A stretch of DNA of 33,995 nt from Polyangiaceae bacterium (GTDB lineage: Bacteria; Myxococcota_A; Polyangia; Polyangiales; Polyangiaceae), in the NCBI GenBank assembly GCA_025937895.1, contig JAICQL010000071.1, forward strand, positions 1 through 33,995, given 5' to 3'. Positions 17,137 to 25,630 of the stretch are shown one piece after another (the first letter of the stretch is position 1; the number at the start of each line of letters is the position of its first letter). Made by a program: the position numbers and the translations under genes. The notes below the pieces were generated by a model, which was given only the letters and a program-made list of their open reading frames with translations, did no database searches and was not told where the DNA came from.

Positions 17137-19357
17137 AGCCGGGAGGAGGCCGCCCCGGCAAGGTGACGGTGAAGGTGGCGCCCTCGCCTTCTCCCTCGCT
17201 GTCCGCCATCACCTGGCCGCCGTGCGCCTCGACCAGGTGACGCACGATGGCGAGCCCCAGCCCCAACCCGCCGTGCACGCGGGTGGAGGTGCGGTCCGCC
17301 TGGCGAAAGCGCTGGAAGACGTGCGGCAAGAAGTCGGCGCGGATGCCCTGGCCGCTGTCCTTCACCTTCAGCTGCGCGCCATGGCCATGGCGCGACAGGA
17401 TCACCCGCACCGTGCCACGGCGCGGCGTGAACTTGATGGCGTTGGCGAGCAAGTTCCAGATCACCTGCTGAAGGCGAGCGGCGTCGCCCACGAGCGGCTC
17501 CAGGGCGGGGTCGAGCTCGGCGGTCAAGGTGATGCCCTTGGCGTTGGCCGTGGGCCGCACGGTCTCCATCGCCGCTTGCACCACGTCCGCCAGCCGCAGC
17601 GGCTCCAGCTGCAGCCGCAGCTTGCCGGTGACGATCCGGCTGACGTCCAGCAGATCCTCGACGATGCGGGCCAGGGCCAGCGCGTTGCGCTCGATGGTGT
17701 CCACCCCGCGCGTCGTCTGCTCCGGGCTGGCGTTGCGCAGCAGGTGCAGCCAGCCCAGGATCGCGGTCAGGGGCGTGCGCAGCTCGTGCGAGACGGTGGC
17801 CAGGAACTCGTCCTTGAGGCGGTTGGCCTGCTGCGCCTCGCGGTACAGCTCCGCGTTCTCGATGGCCAGCCCGGCGCGCCCCGCCAGCTCCTCCGCGAGC
17901 TCCAGGTCGTCGCGAGTGAGCTCGCGCTCCCTGCCCGAGGTGGTCAGCGCCACGGCGCCGAACGAGCGGCCCCGCACGATCAGCGGCACGGCCATGTAGG
18001 AGCGGATATCCAGCTGCCGCAGCAGCTCGCTGGCGCGCGCGCTGGGGCTCCAGACCTCGCGCACCGGGGCCGGCAGCTCGGACAGGAGCTCCGGGCGCCG
18101 AGTGCGCACCACCCGGGGCAACGTGCGGTCATCCTCGATGCGCAGCGGCAGGTGCGCGTTCAACTCCCGCTGCAGCGCCTCCGTCCGCTCGTCGCGCGCG
18201 GCCAGCGCCACCAGCACGATCCTGCCGTCCGCCTCGTGCCGGTACACGGCGGCCGTGTCGGCGATGATCGGCACCGCCAGCCGCACCACCGTCTGCAGGG
18301 CTACCTCGTAGTCGAGTGACGCGCCCAGCGCCTCACTGGCCGCGACCAGGAAGGCCTGCTCGCGCTCCCTGCGCTTGCGCGCAGTGAGATCCCGCGCGTA
18401 GCCCAGGAACGCGGGCGCGCCCTGCGCCGCCACCCTGCGGATGGCGAGCTCGATCGGCAACAGGGTGCCGTCCCGGCGCAGCGCCTCCAGCTCGATGCGC
18501 TGATCGAGCACCCGGGTCTCACCGGTGGCCAGGTAGCGGGCCAGCCCGCGCCGGTGCGCCTCGCGCTGGCGCGGCGGGATCAAGAGCTGAGCCAGCGACT
18601 GGCCGAGCGCCTCCTGCCGAGGCCAGCCGAACATGGTCTCGGCGCTGGCGTTGAACTCCGTGATGCGCCCCTCGTGATCCATGCCGATGACCGCGTCGAG
18701 CGAGGCGTTCAGCAGCGCCGCGGTGCGCGCCCGGGCCGTGCGCTCCTGCGCCTCCACCCGCGCCGCATGGCGCTGGATCTGCTGCCGCGCCCGGAACAGC
18801 TCGAGGAACACGGCCACCTTGGCCCGCACCACGTCCGCCTCGATCGGCTTGCGCAGCACGTCGACCGCGCCGTGGGCGTAGCCCTCCAAGGCCGGCGTAT
18901 CTCCCGCCGCCATCAGGATGACCGGCACCTCTCGCCCGGGGTGCTGTGCGCGCAGCCGGGCCGCCGTGGCCAGGCCATCCAGCCCCGGCATCATCACGTC
19001 GAGCAGGACGACCGCGAACTCCTCCTCCTGCAGGCGCGCCAGCGCCTCTTCCCCCGAGCTGGCCCGCACCATGCGCTGCCCGAGCGGTTCCAGCACGGCC
19101 TCGAGCACGCGCAGGTTCGGCGGGTAGTCATCGACGAGCAAGAGGCTGGCCACCGGCAGCGGCTCTGCTCCGGACACCGGGTCACCCGCGCCGTGCTCGG
19201 TGAAGCCCGCGCCGTGCTCGGTGAAGCCCGCGCCGTGCCGCGAGAAATCAGCGCTCCGTTCCGTAAAGCTCCCAGCCCCAAATTCACCGGAGTCCTGCTC
19301 GGCGGAGTCACCCCCCGCCCTGCCCTCGGTCTCCGTGCTGGTCGCGCTCGTCAGCAA
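17114..19357 (-). CDS. Hybrid sensor histidine kinase (REC-PAS-GAF-HisKA-HATPase)
   Basis: The product is 747 residues from a TTG at 19357, which overlaps the upstream response-regulator gene by 7 bp. Domains in order: repeat-bearing N-terminal stretch (1-65); receiver (70-190, phospho-acceptor Asp120 in VVLLDVMMPG); PAS (about 210-330); GAF (about 340-510); HisKA with His524 in SHELRTPLTAI; HATPase with N box LLANAIKF and G boxes DSGQGI and GGLGLGLAIV. There are no transmembrane segments, so it should sense a cytoplasmic signal. A leading receiver means it can take phosphate from another kinase. The TTG is unusual; a GTG near residue 61 would remove the repeats. Target genes unknown. Confidence 0.85.
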   Translation of the reverse strand: MLTSATSTETEGRAGGDSAEQDSGEFGAGSFTERSADFSRHGAGFTEHGAGFTEHGAGDPVSGAEPLPVASLLLVDDYPPNLRVLEAVLEPLGQRMVRASSGEEALARLQEEEFAVVLLDVMMPGLDGLATAARLRAQHPGREVPVILMAAGDTPALEGYAHGAVDVLRKPIEADVVRAKVAVFLELFRARQQIQRHAARVEAQERTARARTAALLNASLDAVIGMDHEGRITEFNASAETMFGWPRQEALGQSLAQLLIPPRQREAHRRGLARYLATGETRVLDQRIELEALRRDGTLLPIELAIRRVAAQGAPAFLGYARDLTARKRREREQAFLVAASEALGASLDYEVALQTVVRLAVPIIADTAAVYRHEADGRIVLVALAARDERTEALQRELNAHLPLRIEDDRTLPRVVRTRRPELLSELPAPVREVWSPSARASELLRQLDIRSYMAVPLIVRGRSFGAVALTTSGRERELTRDDLELAEELAGRAGLAIENAELYREAQQANRLKDEFLATVSHELRTPLTAILGWLHLLRNASPEQTTRGVDTIERNALALARIVEDLLDVSRIVTGKLRLQLEPLRLADVVQAAMETVRPTANAKGITLTAELDPALEPLVGDAARLQQVIWNLLANAIKFTPRRGTVRVILSRHGHGAQLKVKDSGQGIRADFLPHVFQRFRQADRTSTRVHGGLGLGLAIVRHLVEAHGGQVMADSEGEGEGATFTVTLPGRPPPGSTRPPPP
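19185..19247 (-). repeat. In-frame 21-bp tandem repeat (HGAGFTE-type x3)
   Basis: Three 21-bp units, two identical and one diverged, encode F(S/T)(R/E)HGAG three times before the receiver domain of the hybrid kinase. Confidence 0.85.
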
Positions 19358-19719
19358 TGGTCCTGGACCGTGGCGAGCAGCTTGCCCACGTTGACTGGTT
19401 TTGTCAGGTGCCCCACCGCGCGCACGCTAGCATTGCGCGGATCCTGCCGGGAGACGGCAGACACCACGAGGATGGGGATGGAGGCGAGCGCGGGATCTTT
19501 CTGAGTCTCCTGACAGAAGGTCCAGCCGTCCATCACCGGCATCATGAGATCGAGCAAGATGATGCACGGCCGCTGGCCAGCCCGCAGCTGCGCCAGCGCC
19601 TCTTCTCCGTGGCTGGCCGAGTACACCGAATACCCCGCGGACTCGAGGATCTCGACCATGACCTCGCGGATATCGGCGTCATCCTCGACCACGAGCACCG
19701 GATGAGCTGCTGCCGTCAT
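19351..19719 (-). CDS. Single-domain response regulator (CheY-like)
   Basis: The product is 122 residues, a lone receiver domain. Asp13 and Asp14 (VVEDDADI) form the acidic pocket, Asp57 in IILLDLMMPVMDGW is the phospho-acceptor, and Lys107 in HLTKPVN completes the site. There is no output domain, so it probably works by phosphotransfer or protein binding. It is the first gene of a two-gene operon with the hybrid kinase (7-bp overlap), suggesting it is that kinase's direct partner. Confidence 0.9.
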   Translation of the reverse strand: MTAAAHPVLVVEDDADIREVMVEILESAGYSVYSASHGEEALAQLRAGQRPCIILLDLMMPVMDGWTFCQETQKDPALASIPILVVSAVSRQDPRNASVRAVGHLTKPVNVGKLLATVQDHC

Positions 19720-19954
19720 TCACTTCATATTTCGCACGCCGGGGACGCAATTTCCAGCACTTGCCAGCTTTCTGCGAAAGGCGGGTGCCGCTCGGGTGCA
19801 ACTGCCACCTGCTCGCACATGGGCACTTTGCGCGAGCTTCTTGCAGTTACGGCGCGCAAAGGCCGCTAGCCGGGCTCGCGGGGGCCAGGCTGGTCGACAG
19901 CTACGCTCCGCGAGCGCCTCACGAACGTGGCAAGTTGCCCCGGGGGCTGCTCAC
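19720..19954. other. Intergenic region
   Basis: Lies between the start of the response-regulator gene and the end of the DUF748-like gene, both on the minus strand. It should hold the two-component operon promoter, but no clear -35/-10 pair was found. Confidence 0.4.
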
Positions 19955-21064
19955 CTACTCGTCGTCCTTGCCGCTGACGGGCTGGATGCCCACCGAGCCC
20001 TCCAGGCCGCGGTTGAGGGCCTGGACGAAGGCGTTCTTCAGCAGGCTGCCCAGCGCCCCCCACACACCGATCTCGGGGCTCTCCAGCCGCCCGCTGATCG
20101 GGATGCGGGTAGCGGTCTGCTCCTTGCTGGGATTCTCCAGGATGGTCGCAGCGGTACCAACGATGCCCTGCCAGATGCGGTTGGGCACGCTCTCCTCTTC
20201 CTTGCGCCAGCTGAGCACGTCCAGATCCTTGATGAACGGCTTCACGTAGCCGTCGAAGCGGCCCTTGCGAGCGGCAAACTCCGCGTCCATCGAGAACTTG
20301 CCCTTCTCCGCGTCGACGTTGGCGTAGGCGCGCAGGTAGGAGTTGAGCTCCTTCACCTCGAGCCCATCGAGCTTGAAATCCGCCTCGAACGTGGGCTGCT
20401 TGGCGTAAGGATCCACCTTGCCGTCGAACTTGATGCGCCCGCTGCCCATCGCCAGCGCGCTGCCCTCGAAGTTGGCCACCAGAGAGCCGGAGCGGTCCTC
20501 ACTGTTGGTCAGGTTGCGGGCTTCCGCATTCAGGTCGCGCACGAAGACGTTGACCTTGGGCGCGCTGGTGAAGTCCCTGTAGCTGACCCGTCCATTGTGG
20601 ATGGCGAAGCGGTTGATGCTGATGGGCACCAGGTCCTTGACGACCTCGGTCCAGTTCCCGCTGGGCTCCACCTGCGACTGTGAGGTCTGTTGCTTGCCCT
20701 CCTTCTCGCTCGCGTGCACGAAGTTCAGCTTCGGGCTGCTCACCTCGATCTCCGCCACCACGGCGCCATCGAGCAGCGCGCCCCATTCCACCGACAGGTC
20801 GACGCGCGAGGCAGACAAGAAGGGCACGGGCACCTTCCCCCCGGTCTTGCTGATGCGCAGCCCCTCGATGATGTAGGCGCCGCGCAGCAGCGCGATGTCC
20901 ACGTCCTCGATGTGGCCGGAGTAGCCCTCCAGCTCGTCCAGGGTCTTGTTGGCATAGTTCTCGACAATGGGCTCCAGCGCCACGCGCACGCCAATCATCA
21001 CCAGCAACACCACCAGCACGGCGATGAACGTTTTCGATCTCACCACTGCACGCCAGCTCGCCAT
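19955..21064 (-). CDS. DUF748/AsmA-like envelope protein
   Basis: The product is 369 residues from the ATG at 21064 (six further residues are possible from 21082). An N-terminal transmembrane anchor (IAVLVVLLVMIGVRVAL) is followed by a long beta-rich region. Family-like features are LDELEGYSGHIEDVDIALLR near the start, ISINRFAIHNGRVSYRD in the middle and a FDGYVKPFIKDLDVL strand later. DUF748 proteins belong to the AsmA/translocation-like group that spans the periplasm and is thought to handle lipids or outer-membrane assembly. The C-terminus ends with an acidic GKDDE. Transcription is away from the holin-like pair across a 220-bp spacer. Confidence 0.75.
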   Translation of the reverse strand: MASWRAVVRSKTFIAVLVVLLVMIGVRVALEPIVENYANKTLDELEGYSGHIEDVDIALLRGAYIIEGLRISKTGGKVPVPFLSASRVDLSVEWGALLDGAVVAEIEVSSPKLNFVHASEKEGKQQTSQSQVEPSGNWTEVVKDLVPISINRFAIHNGRVSYRDFTSAPKVNVFVRDLNAEARNLTNSEDRSGSLVANFEGSALAMGSGRIKFDGKVDPYAKQPTFEADFKLDGLEVKELNSYLRAYANVDAEKGKFSMDAEFAARKGRFDGYVKPFIKDLDVLSWRKEEESVPNRIWQGIVGTAATILENPSKEQTATRIPISGRLESPEIGVWGALGSLLKNAFVQALNRGLEGSVGIQPVSGKDDE

Positions 21065-21284
21065 TGGCCTGATGATCAGCAAGCCACGTGCCAGCGACTC
21101 GCCGCTCGCACTCCGTGTGGCGGGCGTGGCAAGGCCGCCCTTTGCTCCACAAACGCCACACCAGCATGCCCCTACCGACGCGGGCCGCGCGAAGGGCGCG
21201 TGACCTTCGCAGCCACGGCCGCGGGTTATTCCGCAACGCTGGTCAGCACGCAGCTGCTGGCACCTATCCTGCAGGTATCAGGTC

Positions 21285-21710
21285 GTGGCCAACTCACCCT
21301 TTCAGCCGGACCCCGTGTTTCGCAACGCGCGTCAGCTGCCCGCTGACGACCTATCCACCGGCGAGCTGCTGCGCCAGACGCTGGATGAGACGAAGGAGCT
21401 CGTGCGCCTGGAAGTGGCGCTGGCGCGGGAGGATCTGCGCTCCGAGCTGAAGCGGGCAAAGACGGCGGGCATCCTGCTCGGCATCGCGGCGGCGCTGGCC
21501 GTCGTCGCCATCGCAATGTTCGACGTGGCGGTGATCATCGCGCTGGGTAATACCGTGTCCGCCGCGCTCATCGTCGCCTTCCTGGTGGTGGCGGAGGTGG
21601 CCGTGTTCGGTTTCATCGGCTATCGCAAGCTGCCGAAGGCCCCCCTTCAGCGCACGCGAGAGCGATTGACCTCGGATGTCCGTGAGCTGAAGGAGCATGT
21701 CGTAAGATGA
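21285..21710 (+). CDS. Putative holin-superfamily III (DUF1469-like) membrane protein
   Basis: The product is 141 residues from GTG 21285. An amphipathic N-terminal helix (LRQTLDETKELVRLEVALAR) is followed by two transmembrane segments (about 60-80 and 86-107), with a short basic/amphipathic tail. This is the pattern of the DUF1469/YqjE family, which is widespread in bacteria and not tied to phage lysis despite its name. The stop overlaps the next start by ATGA, so the two genes are translated together, the same arrangement as YqjE-type genes with YqjD/DUF3618-type partners. Confidence 0.7.
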   Translation: MANSPFQPDPVFRNARQLPADDLSTGELLRQTLDETKELVRLEVALAREDLRSELKRAKTAGILLGIAAALAVVAIAMFDVAVIIALGNTVSAALIVAFLVVAEVAVFGFIGYRKLPKAPLQRTRERLTSDVRELKEHVVR

Positions 21711-22183
21711 ATGAGCAAACCAATCGATCGGGAATACTGGAAGATCGCGCGGAGCGAGCACGAGTCCGGCTGGAGCACGGCCTCGATGAGCTGGAACAAC
21801 GCAAGGATCGCCTGATCGAAGCGGCCAAGAGCCTGTCCAAGCCCCCTGCCTCGATCATCGTGGGGGCTGCCGTGGGGCTGGTCGCCACCGCCATCATCGT
21901 GCGGCAGGTGCGCGCGCGGCGCCGCCGGTCGAGCCTGCGCGGCCTGCTGGAGTCGCGCGTTCATCAGGACAAGAGCTTCGTCACACAGGGCCTGCAGAAC
22001 GCTGGCCTGTCGCTGCTGACCTTGCTGGTGCAGCGCCTGGGCACGCGTGGGGTGGACCACTTCCTCGGTCAGGGCGACGGCTACCCACACTCTGGTTTCT
22101 CGCACTCTGGTTTCTCGCACTCTGGCTTCTCGCACGAGGCGCCGCTGCCGGCCGACCCGCGTCCGTACAAAGCCGGCGTCTGA
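21707..22183 (+). CDS. DUF3618-like membrane protein with HSGFS tail repeats
   Basis: The product is 158 residues, with an ATGA overlap with the preceding gene. The N-terminal part is helical and charged (RARVRLEHGLDELEQRKDRL). One transmembrane segment (about 47-65; SIIVGAAVGLVATAIIV) and a basic cluster RARRRR follow. This resembles DUF3618/YqjD-type stress-related inner membrane proteins. The C-terminal region has three copies of HSGFS and a Pro-rich end. Function is unclear; pairing with the holin-like gene suggests a joint membrane role. Confidence 0.6.
   Translation: MNEQTNRSGILEDRAERARVRLEHGLDELEQRKDRLIEAAKSLSKPPASIIVGAAVGLVATAIIVRQVRARRRRSSLRGLLESRVHQDKSFVTQGLQNAGLSLLTLLVQRLGTRGVDHFLGQGDGYPHSGFSHSGFSHSGFSHEAPLPADPRPYKAGV
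22088..22132 (+). repeat. In-frame 15-bp tandem repeat (HSGFS x3)
   Basis: Three 15-bp units encode HSGFS; the first two are identical and the third differs by one silent base. Confidence 0.9.
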
Positions 22184-22239
22184 GCTGCAGCCCGGAGCAG
22201 CGCTTCGTCCGGCACGAAGCGCTGCTGCCTGGATTTGCG

Positions 22240-23328
22240 CTAGGCCGGCAGCTCCGAGCGCCGCGCGGGGCCGTGGTGCGAGCCGTTCCACAGGGCGGTC
22301 AGCTCGTTCTTCAGGGGCGAGGGCTCCAGCGCGTCGACCATGCTCCAGAAGCGGCGCTTCTCCATGATCTGGATGCGCTCGACCTTGGCCAGCCGCTCCA
22401 GGATGCCGCGATGATCTGCGGCCGTGACCAGTGACTCCGGCAGCTCCCGCAGGTCGCGCTGCAGGTCCCGCAGCCAGTACAGCATCATCAGGGAGAGCGC
22501 GGGGCACTCCAGGTGCCGCGTGTCACGCATGCAGCCGCAAGCGTAGTCGAGCAGCAGGTTGATGGTGGAGCAAGGCCGCGCAGGATAGAGAGAGCTGCGC
22601 GCCTGCAACAGCTCCCCCCGAGCCTGCCGCGCCTGCAGCGCAAACAGATCGGGGCCAAAATCGCGCCGCACGAACAGGTACACGTCGGACATCTCGACCT
22701 GCCGGTTCTTCGGCTCCATCAACCACTCGCCGTGCGGGCGCCACTCACCGGCAAAGCTGCCCATCAGCAGTAGTTGCAGCTGCAGGTAGGGGTGCTCGAG
22801 CAAGCCGGCTTGACGGGCCTGCCCCAGCGCAGCGGACCACACCGGGGCGCTCTCCGTCCCGAGCAGCACCGGCGCCAGCATCATGCCCATGATGATGCCG
22901 TTGAGGCGCAGCGCCGGCTCCGTCTCCAGGCTCGGGAAGCGCCCGGCCAGCTTCAACAGCTCGGCGAAGCAGTGCTCGAACAGCCGCAGCGCGCCGTCTG
23001 GAGCGACCGGCAGCTGCCGCAGCAGGTGCCTCACCTTCAGGTGCGTGCCTGCCGACATCGGGCGCAGCAGCGCGAAGTCCGGCGAGAGCAAGAACTCCTG
23101 AAAGGTTTGCTCGCGCGTGGCCAGCAACACCGCCGCCGCGGTGACCGTGGAGTGCAGCCGCTGCAAACGCGCGTGCACGGCCTGGCGTGTCGGACCGCCC
23201 GCGCCGATGGCTTGACGCCTGGCCACGGTCTCGACCAGCTCCGCCGAGTCGGGGTCACGCAGACGGCGGAGAATCTGCGCGCTGCGCGCCACCCCCGCTT
23301 CGGTCAACAGCACGGGCCAGGTTCTCAC
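22240..23328 (-). CDS. Hypothetical protein
   Basis: The product is 362 residues from the GTG at 23328. This start is chosen because ggggg ag lies 5 bases upstream and the longer open frame (to 23496) reads as low-quality sequence. I recognise no family. It is helical, cytosolic and Leu/Arg-rich, with motifs such as HLKVRHLLRQLP, LNGIIMGMMLAPVLLG, MSDVYLFVRRDFGPD and CSTINLLLDYACGCMRD. The even spread of GC-biased third positions supports coding. It is convergent with the DUF3618-like gene (56-bp gap). Confidence 0.6.
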   Translation of the reverse strand: MRTWPVLLTEAGVARSAQILRRLRDPDSAELVETVARRQAIGAGGPTRQAVHARLQRLHSTVTAAAVLLATREQTFQEFLLSPDFALLRPMSAGTHLKVRHLLRQLPVAPDGALRLFEHCFAELLKLAGRFPSLETEPALRLNGIIMGMMLAPVLLGTESAPVWSAALGQARQAGLLEHPYLQLQLLLMGSFAGEWRPHGEWLMEPKNRQVEMSDVYLFVRRDFGPDLFALQARQARGELLQARSSLYPARPCSTINLLLDYACGCMRDTRHLECPALSLMMLYWLRDLQRDLRELPESLVTAADHRGILERLAKVERIQIMEKRRFWSMVDALEPSPLKNELTALWNGSHHGPARRSELPA

Positions 23329-23333
23329 TCTGG

Positions 23334-23340
23334 CTCCCCC
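23334..23340 (-). promoter_or_regulatory. Ribosome binding site deciding the start at 23328
   Basis: On the minus strand this reads gggggag, 5 bases before the GTG. Confidence 0.5.
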
Positions 23341-23855
23341 CTCGACGTTCGCCGGCCTCGTTAATTCCGATTGCGATCGCCTATCCTCCGGCAAGCACTG
23401 ATCCCCTTCGCGAGCGCTCGCAAGCTGCGCGCCTCCGCGAATCACGCTGCGAGAACCGGCGCGACTATCAGAAAAACAGAGCGCGAGGTCCAGCACACAG
23501 CGCCGGTCTGAAGGCCGTCAATGGGGGGTCTCTGCACTGCTGCGCGGACGGCGGCCGCGCGTGTTGCAGCACGCAATGCATGACTCCGGGCGAGACCCCG
23601 TACACCGCTGTCTGCAACGTACTCGCGCCGCCGCACGAAGGAACGCAGGCGTAGAGGACGGCGCGTCATCGGCCTAGCTATGGCTCCCGATTGGGCTCTC
23701 TGCAGGTGCCCGTGCGATCCGTACCGGTTTGAAACGTCGGGGCAGCGCGCCTCGACGGGCCGGGCCGCCTCACCGCGGAAATTCAGCCAGATGCTGCACG
23801 ACTCCAGGCCCCGCGCGCGCTCCTGGGGGCACAAATCCTGCACTCGCAGGCCGGG
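23341..23855. other. Intergenic region, no gene supported
   Basis: About 515 bases between two divergent genes. Open frames here have no family resemblance. A hairpin (gcgcgg, 7-base loop, ccgcgc) is at 23542-23560. Promoters for both flanking genes should lie here, but no clear consensus was seen. Confidence 0.4.
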
Positions 23856-24953
23856 ATGAGCAGCGAACGACGACGCATCAGATACGCAGTGATCGGCGCT
23901 GGCAACATCGCCCAGGTGGCGGTCTTGCCTGCGTTTGCCCACGCCAGGGAGAGCTCCCAGCTGGTGGCGGTGATCTCGGGTGACGCACAGAAGCGCCGCG
24001 CGCTCCGCGAGCGCTACGCGCTGGAGCACGACGGCGACTACTCGGACCTGGAGGCGATCCTCGAGCAGGGCCGCATCGACGCCGTGTACATCGCCACGCC
24101 CAACACCCACCACAAGGAGTTCGCGCTGCGCGCAGCCGCCAAGGGCGTGCACGTGCTGTGCGAGAAGCCGCTGGCGCCCACCGCGGCCGACTGCCGCGCC
24201 ATCATCGATGCCTGCGCGGCCCGGAGCGTACGCCTGATGGTGGCCTATCGCCTGCACTTCGAGGAAGCCAGCTTGAAGGCGATGGAGATCGCCCGCAGCG
24301 GGCAGCTGGGGCAGCCGCAGCTGTTCAGCTCGTACTTCACCCACGTGGTGCGGGAGGGCGACATCCGCCGCGACCCGAGCCTCGCCGGCGGTGCAACACT
24401 CGATCTGGGAGTGTACTGCATCAACGCCGCTCGCCATCTGTTCGATGCCGAGCCAGAGCTGGTGTCGGCGCAGGTCATCGAGCGCGACGGCACGGACGAC
24501 ACCGTGTCCGCCACCCTGCGCTTTCCGGGCGACCGCCTGGCGCAGTTCTGCATCAGCAACAGCGTGGTGGGCCAGTCCAGCTACCGCATCGCTGGTGCGG
24601 ACGGGGAGCTGCGCGTGGAGCCAGCCTACGAGTACGTGGGCGAGCTGGTGCACCACCTGACCCTGGGCGAGAAGACCGAGCGCAAGGTGTTCAAGAGAGG
24701 CGATCAGTTTGCGCCGGAGCTGCAGCACTTCTCCGAGTGCATCCTGAAAGGCCAGGAGCCGGAGCCGTCGGGCGAGGAGGGCTGGTGCGACGTGCGGGTG
24801 GTGGAGGCCATCCTGCAGTCGGCGCGCGAGCAACGCCCGATCGAGCTCGAGCCCTACGCCAGGGGGCGCAAGCCGACCCTGGCTCAGGCCGACCACGAGC
24901 GCCCGGTGAAGAAGCCCAAGACCGTGAACGCGCCGAGCCCGTCCGTGAAGTGA
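23856..24953 (+). CDS. Gfo/Idh/MocA-family oxidoreductase
   Basis: The product is 365 residues, the usual length. The Rossmann domain starts YAVIGAGNIAQ, the GxGxxA dinucleotide-binding motif. HVLCEKPLAPT carries the family EKP signature (Lys104). The second domain has GGATLDLGVYCINAARHLF, corresponding to the catalytic Asp/His block, with Asp183 and His194. This family uses NAD(P)H to oxidise or reduce sugars and related compounds. The last 25 residues are a Lys/Pro-rich extension beyond the fold. Substrate unknown; the gene stands alone. Confidence 0.9.
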   Translation: MSSERRRIRYAVIGAGNIAQVAVLPAFAHARESSQLVAVISGDAQKRRALRERYALEHDGDYSDLEAILEQGRIDAVYIATPNTHHKEFALRAAAKGVHVLCEKPLAPTAADCRAIIDACAARSVRLMVAYRLHFEEASLKAMEIARSGQLGQPQLFSSYFTHVVREGDIRRDPSLAGGATLDLGVYCINAARHLFDAEPELVSAQVIERDGTDDTVSATLRFPGDRLAQFCISNSVVGQSSYRIAGADGELRVEPAYEYVGELVHHLTLGEKTERKVFKRGDQFAPELQHFSECILKGQEPEPSGEEGWCDVRVVEAILQSAREQRPIELEPYARGRKPTLAQADHERPVKKPKTVNAPSPSVK

Positions 24954-25135
24954 GGGCTTTGCCGCGCGTCAGGCGCTGAGCTGCCGTGCCAGCTGGCCCT
25001 GGACGACTACGAGAGCGCTGGCCAGAGTGGTCGAGAGGCGCCGGCCCAGCTCGGCTTGCCGGGTGGGAGCCGGGCTGCAGGGCGCCAAGCCGCCCCGCCA
25101 CACCAATCCGACACGACACAAAAAGCACCCGAGCG

Positions 25136-25432
25136 CTACTTCGGCTCGCGCAAGAATCGTCCCCAGCGGTCCAACCGCCCCCCGCCATCGGCGGTGCGGA
25201 TCCCGGGCGCCGGCGTCTTCGACGGGGGATGCGACCGAATCTGCTCCCACAGATCGGCGCTCCGCTCCGCCGCCGTACCGCCGCTCAGCACTCGCAGCGC
25301 ACGAGCAAACAGCTCCGCTGCCTCCTTGTGCTCCCCCCGCTGCTGCGCGTTGCGCGCGGCAGCGGCGATCGAATTGGCTAGATCGATTCGCCCCATGACG
25401 GGGATCGAGCTCGCAACAAATGTGCCTGTCAT
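25136..25432 (-). CDS. Small hypothetical protein
   Basis: The product is 98 residues from the ATG at 25432; an in-frame ATG at 25396 would give 86. A helical middle (RIDLANSIAAAARNAQQRGE and HKEAAELFARALRVL) looks like a TPR-type helix pair, and the C-terminus is Pro/Arg-rich. The frame continues far upstream as poor sequence opposite the hydrolase gene, so only the end is called. No family recognised. Confidence 0.4.
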   Translation of the reverse strand: MTGTFVASSIPVMGRIDLANSIAAAARNAQQRGEHKEAAELFARALRVLSGGTAAERSADLWEQIRSHPPSKTPAPGIRTADGGGRLDRWGRFLREPK

Positions 25433-25630
25433 GGCCTGGAGAAGCGCTTGGCTGCGAGCGCGAAAACATCCGCTCTGCACGGATCGAACGCCTTCGTGCA
25501 TCCATGTTCGATATGGCCTTCGAGTCCTGGCTGGAGACCTCGCGGCGTGGCTCGGGCCTTGGCTCGCTCGATTCGCGGGTAGCGCCCATGCCCCCTCCGA
25601 GCGCAGAATCGCTCCCTCACGCTCTGTCAC

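Noticed and set aside
21285..22183. Prophage lysis genes
   Set aside because: The holin-superfamily label comes from membrane topology; no endolysin or phage structural gene is present and DUF1469/DUF3618-like pairs are ordinary chromosomal genes.
24969..25589. 206-residue minus-strand frame
   Set aside because: No domain, poor composition, and it competes with the more protein-like small frame at 25136-25432.
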